64,000 nucleotides of DNA, taken from a virus. The stretch is from IMG/VR virus record IMGVR_UViG_3300032249_000480, positions 1 to 64,000 of that record, one strand, 5' to 3'. A program made the position numbers and the translations under genes. The notes beneath the pieces were generated by a model that saw nothing but the letters and a program-made list of their open reading frames with translations, made no database searches and was not told where the DNA came from. Positions 29,356-38,465 of the stretch are shown here, in pieces. Each line of letters opens with the position of its first letter. The first letter of the stretch is position 1.

Positions 29356-30114
29356 ATGAATAATATAGAAGATAAAGATAATATTGATGACAATGGTAAT
29401 ATAATTGAATTTATATCATCATTTCCTAAAATGGTCAGTGTATTCCCAGAACCAGAACCATCTTTAAAAAATGTGCCACAATGGTATAAAGAGCAGTTGT
29501 CATATTTTAATAATGACAAAACTCCAGAAAATGGATTTCAAAATATAACAGTTAAAAAATGTATGGCTATATCAGATGTATTACTAATGGGTTATATTTT
29601 AAAAGCACCTTGCGATGTTTATATAGATACAACAGATGGAACAACACTAAAATATGATATTCCTGGCAACTTACCATTTTCAAAACCAATGTTTGGTGGA
29701 CATGCACAATTACAATACGATAAAATGCCAATTGATAAAGATTTTTACGTAAGAGACTTATTAAGATTAAACATGGTTTGGCTAGTAAAAACAAAACCAG
29801 GATATAGTTGTTTATTTATTAATCCAATGTTAGGAGATGAGTCGCCACTTATGTCTGTTCCAGGAGTAATAGATACTGATGAATTTTTAGATACTGGTTT
29901 ATTTTCATTTTTTGTAAAAAAGAATTATAAAGGAATTATTAAAAAAGGAACTCCTTTAATTCAAGTAATACCATTTAAAAGAGAAGAATTTAATCATAGT
30001 ATTGTAAAAGATTTAGACATTACAAATAAATTAAAGGAACAAGATTTAAACATAAGAACAAATTATAGTTCTGGCTATAAAAATTTATTTTGGAAAGCAA
30101 AAAAATACAAGTGA
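29356..30114 (+). CDS. unknown protein, paralogue of 31320-32051
   Basis: 252 residues. NVPQWYKEQL, VKKCMAISDVLLMGYILKAP, KTKPGYSCLFINPM and KKGTPLIQVIPFKREEF are matched in the same order by the gene at 31320. The family seems to be one of uncharacterised proteins found in phage and marine bacterial genomes; I know no activity. First gene of a cassette of ten. Confidence 0.7.
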   Translation: MNNIEDKDNIDDNGNIIEFISSFPKMVSVFPEPEPSLKNVPQWYKEQLSYFNNDKTPENGFQNITVKKCMAISDVLLMGYILKAPCDVYIDTTDGTTLKYDIPGNLPFSKPMFGGHAQLQYDKMPIDKDFYVRDLLRLNMVWLVKTKPGYSCLFINPMLGDESPLMSVPGVIDTDEFLDTGLFSFFVKKNYKGIIKKGTPLIQVIPFKREEFNHSIVKDLDITNKLKEQDLNIRTNYSSGYKNLFWKAKKYK

Positions 30115-30683
30115 AAAATATAATAATAGATAATCTATTAACAAAAGATAGTATCGCACTAATAAAAAAAATAATTAATTCAGAACTAGAACGAAAAGAT
30201 ATTTGGGCTAAGTCATATACAGATTATTGTTTAAACGGAAAAGAACAGTTTTTAAAACAAAAAGATGACACTATAGCAATTAGTAGGTCAGATTTTGCAA
30301 GAATTGACTTGCGTAATTTAAAAATCCCAAAAGAAATTATTAATGAGATATCTGAAAAACTAGTAGAAAATAATTTTTTAAAATACAAGTACTGTGGATC
30401 TTCAACAGCATGGTTATATAATAAAAACTTAGGAAATCCAAAATTAACAGATCACATAGATCATACGGAGGACGAAAATACAATCATGGTTGATTATCAA
30501 TTAGACTCAAATACAGATTGGGCAATATCTGTTGAAAATAAAAACTATATACTATCAAACAATCAGGCGCTCATATTCTGTGGGAAAAAACAAAAACATT
30601 CCAGACCATTTAAAAAGTTTAATGACGGTGAATTTGTAACAAACATAGTTTTTAGATTTAATATAAATGAAAACATATACTAA
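30111..30683 (+). CDS. 2OG-Fe(II) oxygenase-like protein
   Basis: 190 residues from a GTG overlapping the previous stop (GTGA). A DHID triad (His 115, Asp 117), a distal His near 163 (QKHSRPF) and an Arg shortly after fit the HxD...H double-stranded beta-helix hydroxylases that use 2-oxoglutarate. More divergent than the oxygenases at 33535-35439. Substrate unknown. Confidence 0.55.
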   Translation: MKNIIIDNLLTKDSIALIKKIINSELERKDIWAKSYTDYCLNGKEQFLKQKDDTIAISRSDFARIDLRNLKIPKEIINEISEKLVENNFLKYKYCGSSTAWLYNKNLGNPKLTDHIDHTEDENTIMVDYQLDSNTDWAISVENKNYILSNNQALIFCGKKQKHSRPFKKFNDGEFVTNIVFRFNINENIY

Positions 30684-30685
30684 CA

Positions 30686-31336
30686 ATGTCTTCGTTATTT
30701 GAAAATAATAAAAGGCTTGGATCCAAGTATTGGATAAATTCTGAAGAAAAAAATTTTAGTCAGTTAGTTCAAGAATCAAAAATGATTCAAGAATTTTCAG
30801 ATAGTTCTATTTTAAAAAAAAAGAATTATGAGGAAAAGTTAATAGTTCCAGTAAACCCATATGTTGAATATTTTTATCCAAAACCAAAACTTATAGAAAC
30901 GGAAACTGGAATAATTCTTAGACAAAAAACACATGCAGAAATATGGGTTGAGTATAAAAATGATTCTTTGTATATGTTAGATAAATGTTGGCAAAGGCAG
31001 TTTTATCCATCAAAAAATACATATGATAATTTAAATAATCAGCCACTGTATAGATTTTACGTACCATGGACAATAGAGTCTGAAAATAGTTTTGAGGTAA
31101 AATCAGTAAGCCCTGTTTTTAATATTTATACAAAATCAATAACATTTTTTAAAAGAAACTTTAACGATAATTTTATCAATACTCCATTTATTGATTTTTC
31201 AATAAAAAAACAAGGAAAACACATGAAAACAGAAAAATATGGTATAGTTGATATTGGAACAGACATGTACGATATAGTTATTGATAACTCCAATATTGCA
31301 GAAAGGATTGTAGAGGAATATGGAAAAGATATTTAA
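30686..31336 (+). CDS. unknown protein, possibly a divergent relative of 29356/31320
   Basis: 216 residues, MSSLFENNKRLGSKYWINSE.... A segment around RFYVPWTIESENSFEVKSVS (about 113-132) could align with the VWLVKTKPGYS block of the 29356 protein, though weakly. It overlaps the next gene by 17 bp. Confidence 0.5.
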   Translation: MSSLFENNKRLGSKYWINSEEKNFSQLVQESKMIQEFSDSSILKKKNYEEKLIVPVNPYVEYFYPKPKLIETETGIILRQKTHAEIWVEYKNDSLYMLDKCWQRQFYPSKNTYDNLNNQPLYRFYVPWTIESENSFEVKSVSPVFNIYTKSITFFKRNFNDNFINTPFIDFSIKKQGKHMKTEKYGIVDIGTDMYDIVIDNSNIAERIVEEYGKDI

Positions 31337-32051
31337 ATTTATTCCAACTGATTCAAATAAAACAAAAAACATTGATGCTATTATTCCAACAAAATCTACA
31401 TCTGTTATTCCAGAGTGGTATAAAGATTTGGCTGGTTATCACCATGGAACTAGTCATAGTTTAGAATATTTAAATCCAATTAATGATCGTGGTTCCGATG
31501 GATCAGACGTATCAACCAAACTATGTTTACCTTTTATGGATGCAATGACATCTGGCTATATGTATCTTCTTGAAGATGATGTTGATGTTACACTTGATGA
31601 AAATGGAAAGCCAACAGTTTCATGGAACAATTTTTCAAATGTAATGGATATTCGTCCACAGGTAGATATGGCAATACCAGAAGAATGTCATCCTATACAA
31701 TTTGGGGTTAAAATGAACTGGTATTGGGAAACTCCTAAAAACTATTCAACGCTAATTACGCATCCATTTAATAGACCAGATCTACCATTTTATGTTCCAT
31801 CTGCAATTGTTGATTCTGACATTTGGGCTTTACCAGCATTTATTCCATTTTTTATTAAAAGAAATTTTATAGGAAAAATAAAGCGTGGAACACCAATATT
31901 TCAAATGACACCAATTAAAAGAGAAAACTGGAGTTTAGAAATTGATTCATCAGAAGAGTCAATACTTAAGCACAAAATTCTTGAAGAAAAAAGAAGGTCT
32001 CATATTACAGCACATTACAAAAAAACTACTTGGCAAAGGAAAAGATACTAA
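31320..32051 (+). CDS. unknown protein, paralogue of 29356-30114
   Basis: 243 residues. SVIPEWYKDLAGYHHG, TKLCLPFMDAMTSGYMYLLE and IKRGTPIFQMTPIKRENW repeat the blocks of the 29356 protein at lower identity. Two copies on either side of an oxygenase gene suggest an internal duplication of the cassette. Confidence 0.7.
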   Translation: MEKIFKFIPTDSNKTKNIDAIIPTKSTSVIPEWYKDLAGYHHGTSHSLEYLNPINDRGSDGSDVSTKLCLPFMDAMTSGYMYLLEDDVDVTLDENGKPTVSWNNFSNVMDIRPQVDMAIPEECHPIQFGVKMNWYWETPKNYSTLITHPFNRPDLPFYVPSAIVDSDIWALPAFIPFFIKRNFIGKIKRGTPIFQMTPIKRENWSLEIDSSEESILKHKILEEKRRSHITAHYKKTTWQRKRY

Positions 32052-32053
32052 AA

Positions 32054-32713
32054 ATGAATAATGTTATAGATAATAATAAAATAGTTTATGATAAATCACA
32101 TAAATTTTTTGAAAGAATTTTAGATATAGACACAAATAACTTAGCGTCTTATTTAATTGCACAATATGAAAGCATTAAAAATTTAACATTACCAGGAATT
32201 ACTCAAATCAATAGACAAGATGTTTGGCAAGAGTCTGGAAGTCTATCTACAATAAAATGGAGAGAGTATAATGTATTTCAATTTTTAAATTCAGATATGT
32301 ATAAATTGTATAAGACAATTTCAGAAGTTACAAAAGAAGCCTGTGAATATTATGGTGTTGATTTTGAAAAACAAGAATATGTAATGCAAGGCTGGTTTAA
32401 TATTAATTATACAAAGTCTGGAAAGTTAGACTGGCATGATCATGGTATTCCTTATGCTCCAAATTTTCACGGGTATTATTGTGTAAAAGCAGAACCATCA
32501 ACTACACATTATAGATTATTTAATGATATAAACCAAGAAATTGAAAATAAAAATATTGATAATAGAATGATCCTTTCTGAAATGGGGCATCCGCATGCTC
32601 AGGCAGATTGGGACTGGGAAGGCCCAAGAATTACAATTGCTTATGATGTTGTTCCTTTAAAATACTTAATGGGCACAAAGACATCTGAGCAGCATTGGAT
32701 TCCACTTATATGA
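32054..32713 (+). CDS. putative 2OG-Fe(II) oxygenase-like protein
   Basis: 219 residues from MNNVIDNNKIVYDKSHKFFE. GKLDWHDHGIPYAPNFHGYY (about 130-149), VKAEPSTTHYR and a late SEMGHPHAQADWDW segment resemble phage 2OG-oxygenase relatives that read HxH rather than HxD, so iron binding is uncertain. The frame extends to 32030 in the previous gene; the ATG at 32054 just after its stop is preferred. Confidence 0.5.
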   Translation: MNNVIDNNKIVYDKSHKFFERILDIDTNNLASYLIAQYESIKNLTLPGITQINRQDVWQESGSLSTIKWREYNVFQFLNSDMYKLYKTISEVTKEACEYYGVDFEKQEYVMQGWFNINYTKSGKLDWHDHGIPYAPNFHGYYCVKAEPSTTHYRLFNDINQEIENKNIDNRMILSEMGHPHAQADWDWEGPRITIAYDVVPLKYLMGTKTSEQHWIPLI

Positions 32714-33525
32714 TAAAGATTAAAGTTTTTATACATTCTTATAAAAATAAAAATTTATTAGATTTTTGTGAAAACTTACAAAAAAATGCTTTTCATGAAG
32801 TTGCAATTGATGTTTATGATCAAAACACTATTGATAGGTCAGAAGCGTTTTACAATAAAAAAAATATAAACTATAAACACATATTATGGGATGATAGAAA
32901 AGGAATTTCATACTATAGAATGTTGAGTTTGCATGGAAGGTTTGACTATTTTTTATCAATATCTGATTTAACAATTTTTAAATCTGGGTGGGACTTAGAG
33001 TTAATAAAAGAATGTACAGATATGAATATAGTATCTGGCAAGAACTTGATATCTTTAAAGATAGATAATTTTTTTATTTTACAAGAAAGCGAAATATCTG
33101 AAAAAGTTTCTGAATCTCAATGGATAAATAAAGATTTTATATTTTTAAAAATGTCAAATGCTGTTTTGTTGTCTAAGTCTAAATTTTTAAAAAAATATGG
33201 TGAAAGTTTGTTTTTTTCAATATTGTTTTCAGAACTTAATTTTAAAATAAAAAGCATGTACAATTCCTTCTATGATAAAGAAATTGAAGAAGAAAAATAT
33301 TTGCCATATTCAAAATATCACGGATATAATAAGTTAATATCAATGATAAAAAATAAAGAAATTAAATATAAAAAGTTTGAAGAATATCATAAACTTGATT
33401 TATTAAAGTTAAATCTTTTGCCATTTGAAACTGATGATGTTTCATATTACAAGCCAATTTTTAATATAGACTTTGAAGAAGAAACTAGATTTCATCGCAA
33501 TATAAAAAAAATAGAGATTGTGTAG
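32710..33525 (+). CDS. glycosyltransferase-like protein
   Basis: 271 residues from an ATG overlapping the previous stop. IKVFIHSYKNKNLLDFCENL, then ILWDDRKGISYYRMLSLHGR and FDYFLSISDLTIF, follow the GT-A fold in which a glycine/aromatic strand, an R-x-x...A region and a D-x-D-like S-x-S-D end the donor site. It recalls hydroxyproline GlcNAc-transferase-type enzymes, but the metal-binding DxD is degenerate (ISD). Likely sugar transfer to a phage or host protein. Confidence 0.5.
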   Translation: MIKIKVFIHSYKNKNLLDFCENLQKNAFHEVAIDVYDQNTIDRSEAFYNKKNINYKHILWDDRKGISYYRMLSLHGRFDYFLSISDLTIFKSGWDLELIKECTDMNIVSGKNLISLKIDNFFILQESEISEKVSESQWINKDFIFLKMSNAVLLSKSKFLKKYGESLFFSILFSELNFKIKSMYNSFYDKEIEEEKYLPYSKYHGYNKLISMIKNKEIKYKKFEEYHKLDLLKLNLLPFETDDVSYYKPIFNIDFEEETRFHRNIKKIEIV

Positions 33526-33534
33526 GATGTGATG

Positions 33535-34128
33535 ATGCATAGAATTACTATAGTAGATAATTTTATAGAAAAAGAAGATGCAGAAATATTAATTAGTGAA
33601 CAAAAAAATCCATCTGATATAAATCCATATCCAGAATATTATAAGAAAAGATATGGAGGAACTGCTTTCCCATATAACAATACTGTTATGAATATATTAA
33701 AAAAATATTCTATTAGTGCAAATCAAAAACATAAAGAGTTGAATGGTTTTATTAATCCAATATATACTTTTAAGGCTTTTGGATCTCACTGGCAAGCAGG
33801 AACAAAGGGAGATTTGCATTTAGATGCACAGGGACCAGAACCTTGGATTGAGTTTAGTACTATAATCTATTTGAATGATTCATCAGAATACAGTGGTGGT
33901 AAAATATATTTTCCAAATCAAAACTTTATGTATCAACCAAAAGCATATTCAGCAGTATTTTTTCCAAGTGCTGGATCAGAATATATTCACGGTATAACTG
34001 AAGTTACAAGTGGACACAGACACACTGCTTTATATATGCATACGAGTATTCCAGATAATGCAGATCCAGACTTTCTTGAAGAAAATACAATGCTAAGATG
34101 GGAAGCACAATATCATGGATTTAAATGA
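33535..34128 (+). CDS. 2OG-Fe(II) oxygenase (prolyl-4-hydroxylase-like)
   Basis: 197 residues from MHRITIVDNFIEKEDAEILI. Three possible starts (GTG, ATG, ATG) lie in a row; AGGAT 6 nt upstream favours the last. The iron ligands H95-x-D97 (DLHLDA) and H152 (YIHGI), with Arg near 162 for 2-oxoglutarate, are all present, with a GGKIYFP strand between. Complete catalytic set. Confidence 0.82.
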   Translation: MHRITIVDNFIEKEDAEILISEQKNPSDINPYPEYYKKRYGGTAFPYNNTVMNILKKYSISANQKHKELNGFINPIYTFKAFGSHWQAGTKGDLHLDAQGPEPWIEFSTIIYLNDSSEYSGGKIYFPNQNFMYQPKAYSAVFFPSAGSEYIHGITEVTSGHRHTALYMHTSIPDNADPDFLEENTMLRWEAQYHGFK

Positions 34129-34789
34129 AATTGATTTTGAAATTTTAGATTTAGGACTTGTTTATTATAAAAATATAATAAAAAACCCACAACAATTAAT
34201 ACTAGATATTGAGTCATTAGATAAAAGTTTCAATGAGTCAAAAATTTCTTTCTCTGAAACTTCTGTAAGGCCATGGACTCCTTGGAAAAATGAAAGTGGA
34301 AATAAAGAAACATTTTGTTTACAAAAACTTATACCACAAGTAAAAGATATACAAGAAAGCGATATTTATAAAAATGAACAAATAAATATCTCTTCTCAAC
34401 TATTTGGCGCATTAGAAAATACTTTAAAACATTACTCAACAAAAATATATCCCTGGGCAGAAAAAAATATTAAATCAAGAGAGCAAAATATGCATTTATT
34501 AAGATATGATTATTCTGGATATTTACCAGCACATCAAGATCAAGGTATTAGTACTAGAGTTTTGTCTGTTTTACTTTATTTGAACGATGATTATGAAGGT
34601 GGAGAGATAGAGTTTAGGCACTCAGAAGTTAAGATTAAGCCAGAACCAGGAAGTGTATTATTTTTTCCATCCAATTTTTTATATATTCATGAAGTTCATC
34701 CAGTAACAAAAGGCCCTAGGTATGCTTTGCCAAATTGGTATCATAATGTACAATTAGATTTTCTGAAGCGGTCAACTGGGCAAGAATAG
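34115..34789 (+). CDS. 2OG-Fe(II) oxygenase (prolyl-4-hydroxylase-like)
   Basis: 224 residues. H140-x-D142 (PAHQDQG), the YLNDDYEGGEIEF strand, H192 (YIHEV) and R202 (GPRYAL) complete the hydroxylase active site. It overlaps the previous gene by 14 bp. Typical length of viral prolyl-4-hydroxylase homologues. Confidence 0.85.
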   Translation: MDLNEIDFEILDLGLVYYKNIIKNPQQLILDIESLDKSFNESKISFSETSVRPWTPWKNESGNKETFCLQKLIPQVKDIQESDIYKNEQINISSQLFGALENTLKHYSTKIYPWAEKNIKSREQNMHLLRYDYSGYLPAHQDQGISTRVLSVLLYLNDDYEGGEIEFRHSEVKIKPEPGSVLFFPSNFLYIHEVHPVTKGPRYALPNWYHNVQLDFLKRSTGQE

Positions 34790-34812
34790 AATATAAATAA
34801 GAAAGGGAAAAC

Positions 34813-35439
34813 GTGAGCAATTTAAATAAAAGAGAAGACTATATTATAGAAGATGATAATTTTTTAACTTTGCAAGATCAACAAAATTTTGTTAATAAAA
34901 TTTTTATGAATAATGGACATAATGAAAATCCAGTAGCCAAATGGAGAGTTACAAACGGAACAGAAATTATTAAAAATTTAGAAGAAGGAACTTTTCCATA
35001 CAGAGACACTCCTTTAGCCTTTAATAATGAAAAATCAAAACCATTTTTTATGGTTTTAGGTGATTTAGAATTAGAAGACTTTAAAGATATTTTTGATAAA
35101 TTTTGTAATAAACATAATATAAAATATGACAAAATTTTAAGATCAAGAATTGCAATTACTGGAATGAACAACGATGATTATATGCATTATGCACATGTAG
35201 ATACCATAATTAAACATGATGTGTTTTTATATTATCTACATGATGTAGACGGAGATACAGTGTTTTATGATAAGTGGCTTGGGGATTCAATGGAAGATCC
35301 TAAGATTATAAAAAGAGTGTCTCCCAAAGGTGGAAAGGCTATAAGGTTTGACGGACACCAGTTTCACTCAAACTATACAACTAATCTAAAACAATTTCGT
35401 TGTGTTTTGAATGTATGTTACACCTTAAAAAAAGATTAA
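34813..35439 (+). CDS. 2OG-Fe(II) oxygenase-like protein
   Basis: 208 residues from a GTG with AAGAAAGGGAAAAC upstream. H128-x-D130 (YAHVDT), the YYLHDVDGDTVFY strand, H185 (HQFHSN) and R196 (FRCVLNV) give the full motif set. Distinct subfamily from its two neighbours. Confidence 0.8.
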   Translation: MSNLNKREDYIIEDDNFLTLQDQQNFVNKIFMNNGHNENPVAKWRVTNGTEIIKNLEEGTFPYRDTPLAFNNEKSKPFFMVLGDLELEDFKDIFDKFCNKHNIKYDKILRSRIAITGMNNDDYMHYAHVDTIIKHDVFLYYLHDVDGDTVFYDKWLGDSMEDPKIIKRVSPKGGKAIRFDGHQFHSNYTTNLKQFRCVLNVCYTLKKD

Positions 35440-35440
35440 A

Positions 35441-36160
35441 ATGACATATCCAAAATATAATGATTTAATAGAAACAATTAGTCACTTACCATATAAAACT
35501 ATTTTGGTAGATGGGCCTAGAAGGTGTGCAACTAATTATACTAGAGCAAGCATAACATCTATGGTAAAAAATAATATAGTTTTTAGTCATTCAGACGCAT
35601 CTCATGATCCAAAAATATTTATTAAAAATAATAATTATTTGCATAGTGAAAATGTCTTACACATAATTCCAATTCGTAATCCAAAACAAGTTTTTATTTC
35701 TGCATTTATTATGTATGGTTACAATGATACAGAATATATCTTACAAATTTATAAAGGATTGTTAAACCAAGAAATTTTAAATTTTAAGAATTATCTTAAT
35801 TTAGAAAAAAAATATAAAAATACAGTTTTGTGTCCCATAGAACTTTTTAATAATAATGAAAATACAATATTAAACATTATTAATAAACAATATGATTTAA
35901 AATTAACAATAAGTGATTTTAATAAAGAAAAAGTTTTAGAAAGTCTTTCTTTATTTGAAGAAAAAGAATATGGTAAGAATGGTTTAATAAAATTTCACTC
36001 TTACCCAATCAAAGAACAAAAAACTGAAGAGTATAAAAATCAAATAAATTTTATGTCAAATCTAATTAATGAAGATAAAAAATCATTAAAAAAAATAGAA
36101 TTTCTTTCTTATGAATATGATTTATTTTTTGCTAATCAAAAAAAAGAGTGGGGCTTGTAA
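35441..36160 (+). CDS. sulfotransferase-like P-loop protein
   Basis: 239 residues. KTILVDGPRRCATNYTRASI near residue 19 takes the place of the 5'-phosphosulfate loop, and LHIIPIRNPKQVFISAFIMY near residue 74 matches the 3'-phosphate motif (RxPxxxxxS) of the sulfotransferase superfamily. The C-terminus is Lys-rich. It ends the cassette and is followed by a bidirectional hairpin. Confidence 0.58.
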   Translation: MTYPKYNDLIETISHLPYKTILVDGPRRCATNYTRASITSMVKNNIVFSHSDASHDPKIFIKNNNYLHSENVLHIIPIRNPKQVFISAFIMYGYNDTEYILQIYKGLLNQEILNFKNYLNLEKKYKNTVLCPIELFNNNENTILNIINKQYDLKLTISDFNKEKVLESLSLFEEKEYGKNGLIKFHSYPIKEQKTEEYKNQINFMSNLINEDKKSLKKIEFLSYEYDLFFANQKKEWGL

Positions 36161-36194
36161 AATTGAATTGAAAAACTTATAACTAGATACTTTA

Positions 36195-36236
36195 AGAAAA
36201 TAAAAAAGAACCCCTCCTAAGAGGGGTCCTAATTTT
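36195..36236. terminator. terminator between convergent genes
   Basis: ACCCCTC-CTAA-GAGGGGT (36210-36227), perfect 7-bp stem. On the minus strand it is followed by TTCTTTTTTATTTT, a strong end for the lysin gene; on the plus strand only by CCTAATTTT. Confidence 0.75.
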
Positions 36237-36241
36237 ATATA

Positions 36242-36790
36242 TTACTTAGGAAATTTAGACATCCACATTCTGGTCTTTGGGGTAATGCCCTTCCAAGAAG
36301 ACCAATCATCTCCACCCTTTGTCATGTAGTATGCAATCTCTGCATTCTTAACGGGATTGAATAGTTCAGCGTTAGACTCAAGATCAAACTTAGTTCTACG
36401 ATCAGGACCAAGGTTATCAATCATATTAATTTGAAACATGCCATAAGAAGAGTCCCCAGTCTTATGGTTTCCGTTGAAAGCCAATGGTCTACCATTAGAT
36501 TCTTTTTTTGCTACAGCCCAAGCCACTACAAGGTCATTACCCTTAAAGCCAACAAGAGACAGCAACTGTTTTAGTTCTAAATCAGTAAGATGAGTTTTAT
36601 TTTCAAAACTACTTAACATTTTTTCCTTAGAAACCAAAAAAACCGCCTCAGCGGTTGTTGAAACAGCATTCGTTTTAATACTTAGATTATTTTTAGTAGA
36701 CAAAGCGTTAGCATTGGCTGCTCCTACAACTGCAGTAAAACCAAGCACGGATGCGAGTACCCCTATTAGAAATTTTTGATCATTTTTCAT
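36242..36790 (-). CDS. secreted lytic transglycosylase-like lysin
   Basis: 182 residues from MKNDQKFLIGVLASVLGFTA, with GGAGG upstream (the frame is open to 36817). A signal-peptide-like N-terminus (basic start, hydrophobic core, ANA end) precedes a helical linker and a C-terminal SLT-type goose-lysozyme fold: AWAVAKKESNGRPLAFNGN (catalytic Glu in KKES), SSYGMFQINM, and the late WSSWKGITP. It would cleave peptidoglycan glycan strands outside the membrane, for lysis or entry. It lacks an obvious cell-wall-binding domain. Confidence 0.78.
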   Translation of the reverse strand: MKNDQKFLIGVLASVLGFTAVVGAANANALSTKNNLSIKTNAVSTTAEAVFLVSKEKMLSSFENKTHLTDLELKQLLSLVGFKGNDLVVAWAVAKKESNGRPLAFNGNHKTGDSSYGMFQINMIDNLGPDRRTKFDLESNAELFNPVKNAEIAYYMTKGGDDWSSWKGITPKTRMWMSKFPK

Positions 36791-36836
36791 AGTTTCCTCC
36801 TTAGAAAACAATAACACCTGTTTGGTGTCATACTCT

Positions 36837-36865
36837 AGTATAACATCTCAAAAATGTTATGTCAA
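36837..36865 (-). promoter_or_regulatory. strong promoter for the lysin
   Basis: TTGACA, 17 bp, TATACT with an extended TGT, on the minus strand. The best consensus promoter in the window. Confidence 0.75.
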
Positions 36866-36910
36866 ATGACTTTACGCATAAGTAGAAAACTTTTTTAATT
36901 AATTTGAGCG

Positions 36911-36919
36911 TGGTATAAT
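36911..36919 (+). promoter_or_regulatory. late extended -10 promoter
   Basis: TGGTATAAT, 9 nt before the ATG at 36929. Confidence 0.6.
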
Positions 36920-36928
36920 AGAAATACT

Positions 36929-38125
36929 ATGGCTACTGGCTCTACTTCAATATATAACATACCGTATCCTTTGTCAACTGACCCTGTAAATGTTCATTCA
37001 GATATGCAGCAAATGGCTACAACTCTTGAAACTATTTTTGGTGTTTTTAATGTTTCTCTTTCTTTTCCAAATACATGGACAAACTGGAATGTGTTTGAAA
37101 CAGTTTCTACACAACCTACAGTTACTATTACTCAGGCTGGAACTGGACATGCCTTATTAGTTCAAGATGGACCATCTGATACTACGCCTTTTATTATTGA
37201 TAGTTCTGGCAATCTTGTTATTGGAAAAACTACAGCAGCAGGAGCAAAATTAGATGTTGTTGGAAATTCAATTTTTACTGGATCAGTTACTGCAGGTTCT
37301 TTTATAGGTACAACATATTTGGGAACCACCGAATTATCTTTAAGCAGATCTTCAGCAAATCAAGGACTTACTGGAATATCTAGCATTCAGTTTCCAGGAT
37401 CAACTTCTGGAACAATAACACTGTCTTCCTCAGCAATTGCTGGAACAACGGCCATAACGCTTCCAGCAACATCTGGAACACTTCTTATAAATCCTATGAC
37501 AACCGCTGGAGATATTATTTATGGCGGAGCATCTGGTGTACCAACAAGACTCCCTGCTGGCTCTAATTCACATGTTTTAACATATGATAGTGCAACAAAT
37601 GCTCCTAAATGGTCAGCAGTTGCAGCAGGATACTCTGCACCAACTATAGGTTCAACATCTATCGGTTCTGGAGCAACAGTTACAACAATTGCTGGACTAA
37701 CTTTAACAACACCAGTTATAACTTTAAACACAACATCTAATAATGCAACTGGAACAATATCATGGGATTCAACAAACAGACTAATTCAAGTTGGAGATGG
37801 ATCTGGTGTTACAAATATTGCACCATTTATAGTTAATCAAGTTGCTAAAACAGGAAACTACACATTAATTCTTTCTGATGCAAATACATTAATTCAAATG
37901 AATGGTGCTTTTACATTTACTGTTCCTCTTAATGCCACAGTGGCATATCCAATAGGAACAACAATCAGCCTTATAGCACTTACAACTGGTGTTCAGGTAG
38001 CCTTTACTGCAGGAATTACATCTTATGCTACGCCAGGACTAAAACTTAGGGCTGCAGGTTCTATGGCAACATTAATTAAGTTAGGTACAAATACTTGGGC
38101 ATTAACTGGAGATTTAATAGCATAG
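36929..38125 (+). CDS. tail fibre protein, relative of 27222-28193
   Basis: 398 residues. MATGSTSIYNIPYPLSTDPV, followed by a VNVHSDMQQMATTLE helix, is a common N-terminus of phage tail fibres. Shaft repeats (LVIGKTTAAGAKLDVVGNSI, TGTITLSSSA) follow, and the C-terminal about 95 residues (PGLKLRAAGSMATLIKLGTN...) match the 27222 fibre. Confidence 0.78.
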   Translation: MATGSTSIYNIPYPLSTDPVNVHSDMQQMATTLETIFGVFNVSLSFPNTWTNWNVFETVSTQPTVTITQAGTGHALLVQDGPSDTTPFIIDSSGNLVIGKTTAAGAKLDVVGNSIFTGSVTAGSFIGTTYLGTTELSLSRSSANQGLTGISSIQFPGSTSGTITLSSSAIAGTTAITLPATSGTLLINPMTTAGDIIYGGASGVPTRLPAGSNSHVLTYDSATNAPKWSAVAAGYSAPTIGSTSIGSGATVTTIAGLTLTTPVITLNTTSNNATGTISWDSTNRLIQVGDGSGVTNIAPFIVNQVAKTGNYTLILSDANTLIQMNGAFTFTVPLNATVAYPIGTTISLIALTTGVQVAFTAGITSYATPGLKLRAAGSMATLIKLGTNTWALTGDLIA

Positions 38126-38131
38126 TTTTTA

Positions 38132-38140
38132 TGCTATACT
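38132..38140 (+). promoter_or_regulatory. late promoter box
   Basis: TGCTATACT, 27 nt before the ATG at 38168, which has AAAGGGG upstream. Confidence 0.45.
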
Positions 38141-38167
38141 TTAATAATAAAGAAAAGGGGTAATAAG

Positions 38168-38392
38168 ATGGCAATTGATTTTGGATCACTGCTTACTACT
38201 GAACAAAAAATTGATATCATTCAACAAAGAATTAATCAATTTGCTTCTGAGGCGTATCAACTAACTTTAAACAAAAAGTCAGCAGAAATCATTGGAAGAG
38301 AAGATCAAATTGAAGTAATTGAAAATAATCTTCTTTTACTTGAATCAGCAATATCTGTTCATCAAAAAGAAATAGAAGAACTTTCAAAATAG
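38168..38392 (+). CDS. 74-residue coiled-coil protein
   Basis: MAIDFGSLLTTEQKIDIIQQ..., then a long charged heptad helix to the end. No family recognised; possibly a fibre chaperone or attachment protein. Confidence 0.68.
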   Translation: MAIDFGSLLTTEQKIDIIQQRINQFASEAYQLTLNKKSAEIIGREDQIEVIENNLLLLESAISVHQKEIEELSK

Positions 38393-38429
38393 TTCTTAAA
38401 TATTGAGACAACTTTAACTAACTTAAAGT

Positions 38430-38465
38430 CCTATACCTAAATAAAAGGTATAGGCTTTTTGTTTT
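38430..38465 (+). terminator. strong intrinsic terminator
   Basis: CCTATACC/GGTATAGG (38430-38437 with 38447-38454), perfect 8-bp stem, then CTTTTTGTTTT. It separates the fibre locus from nrdJ. Confidence 0.82.
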
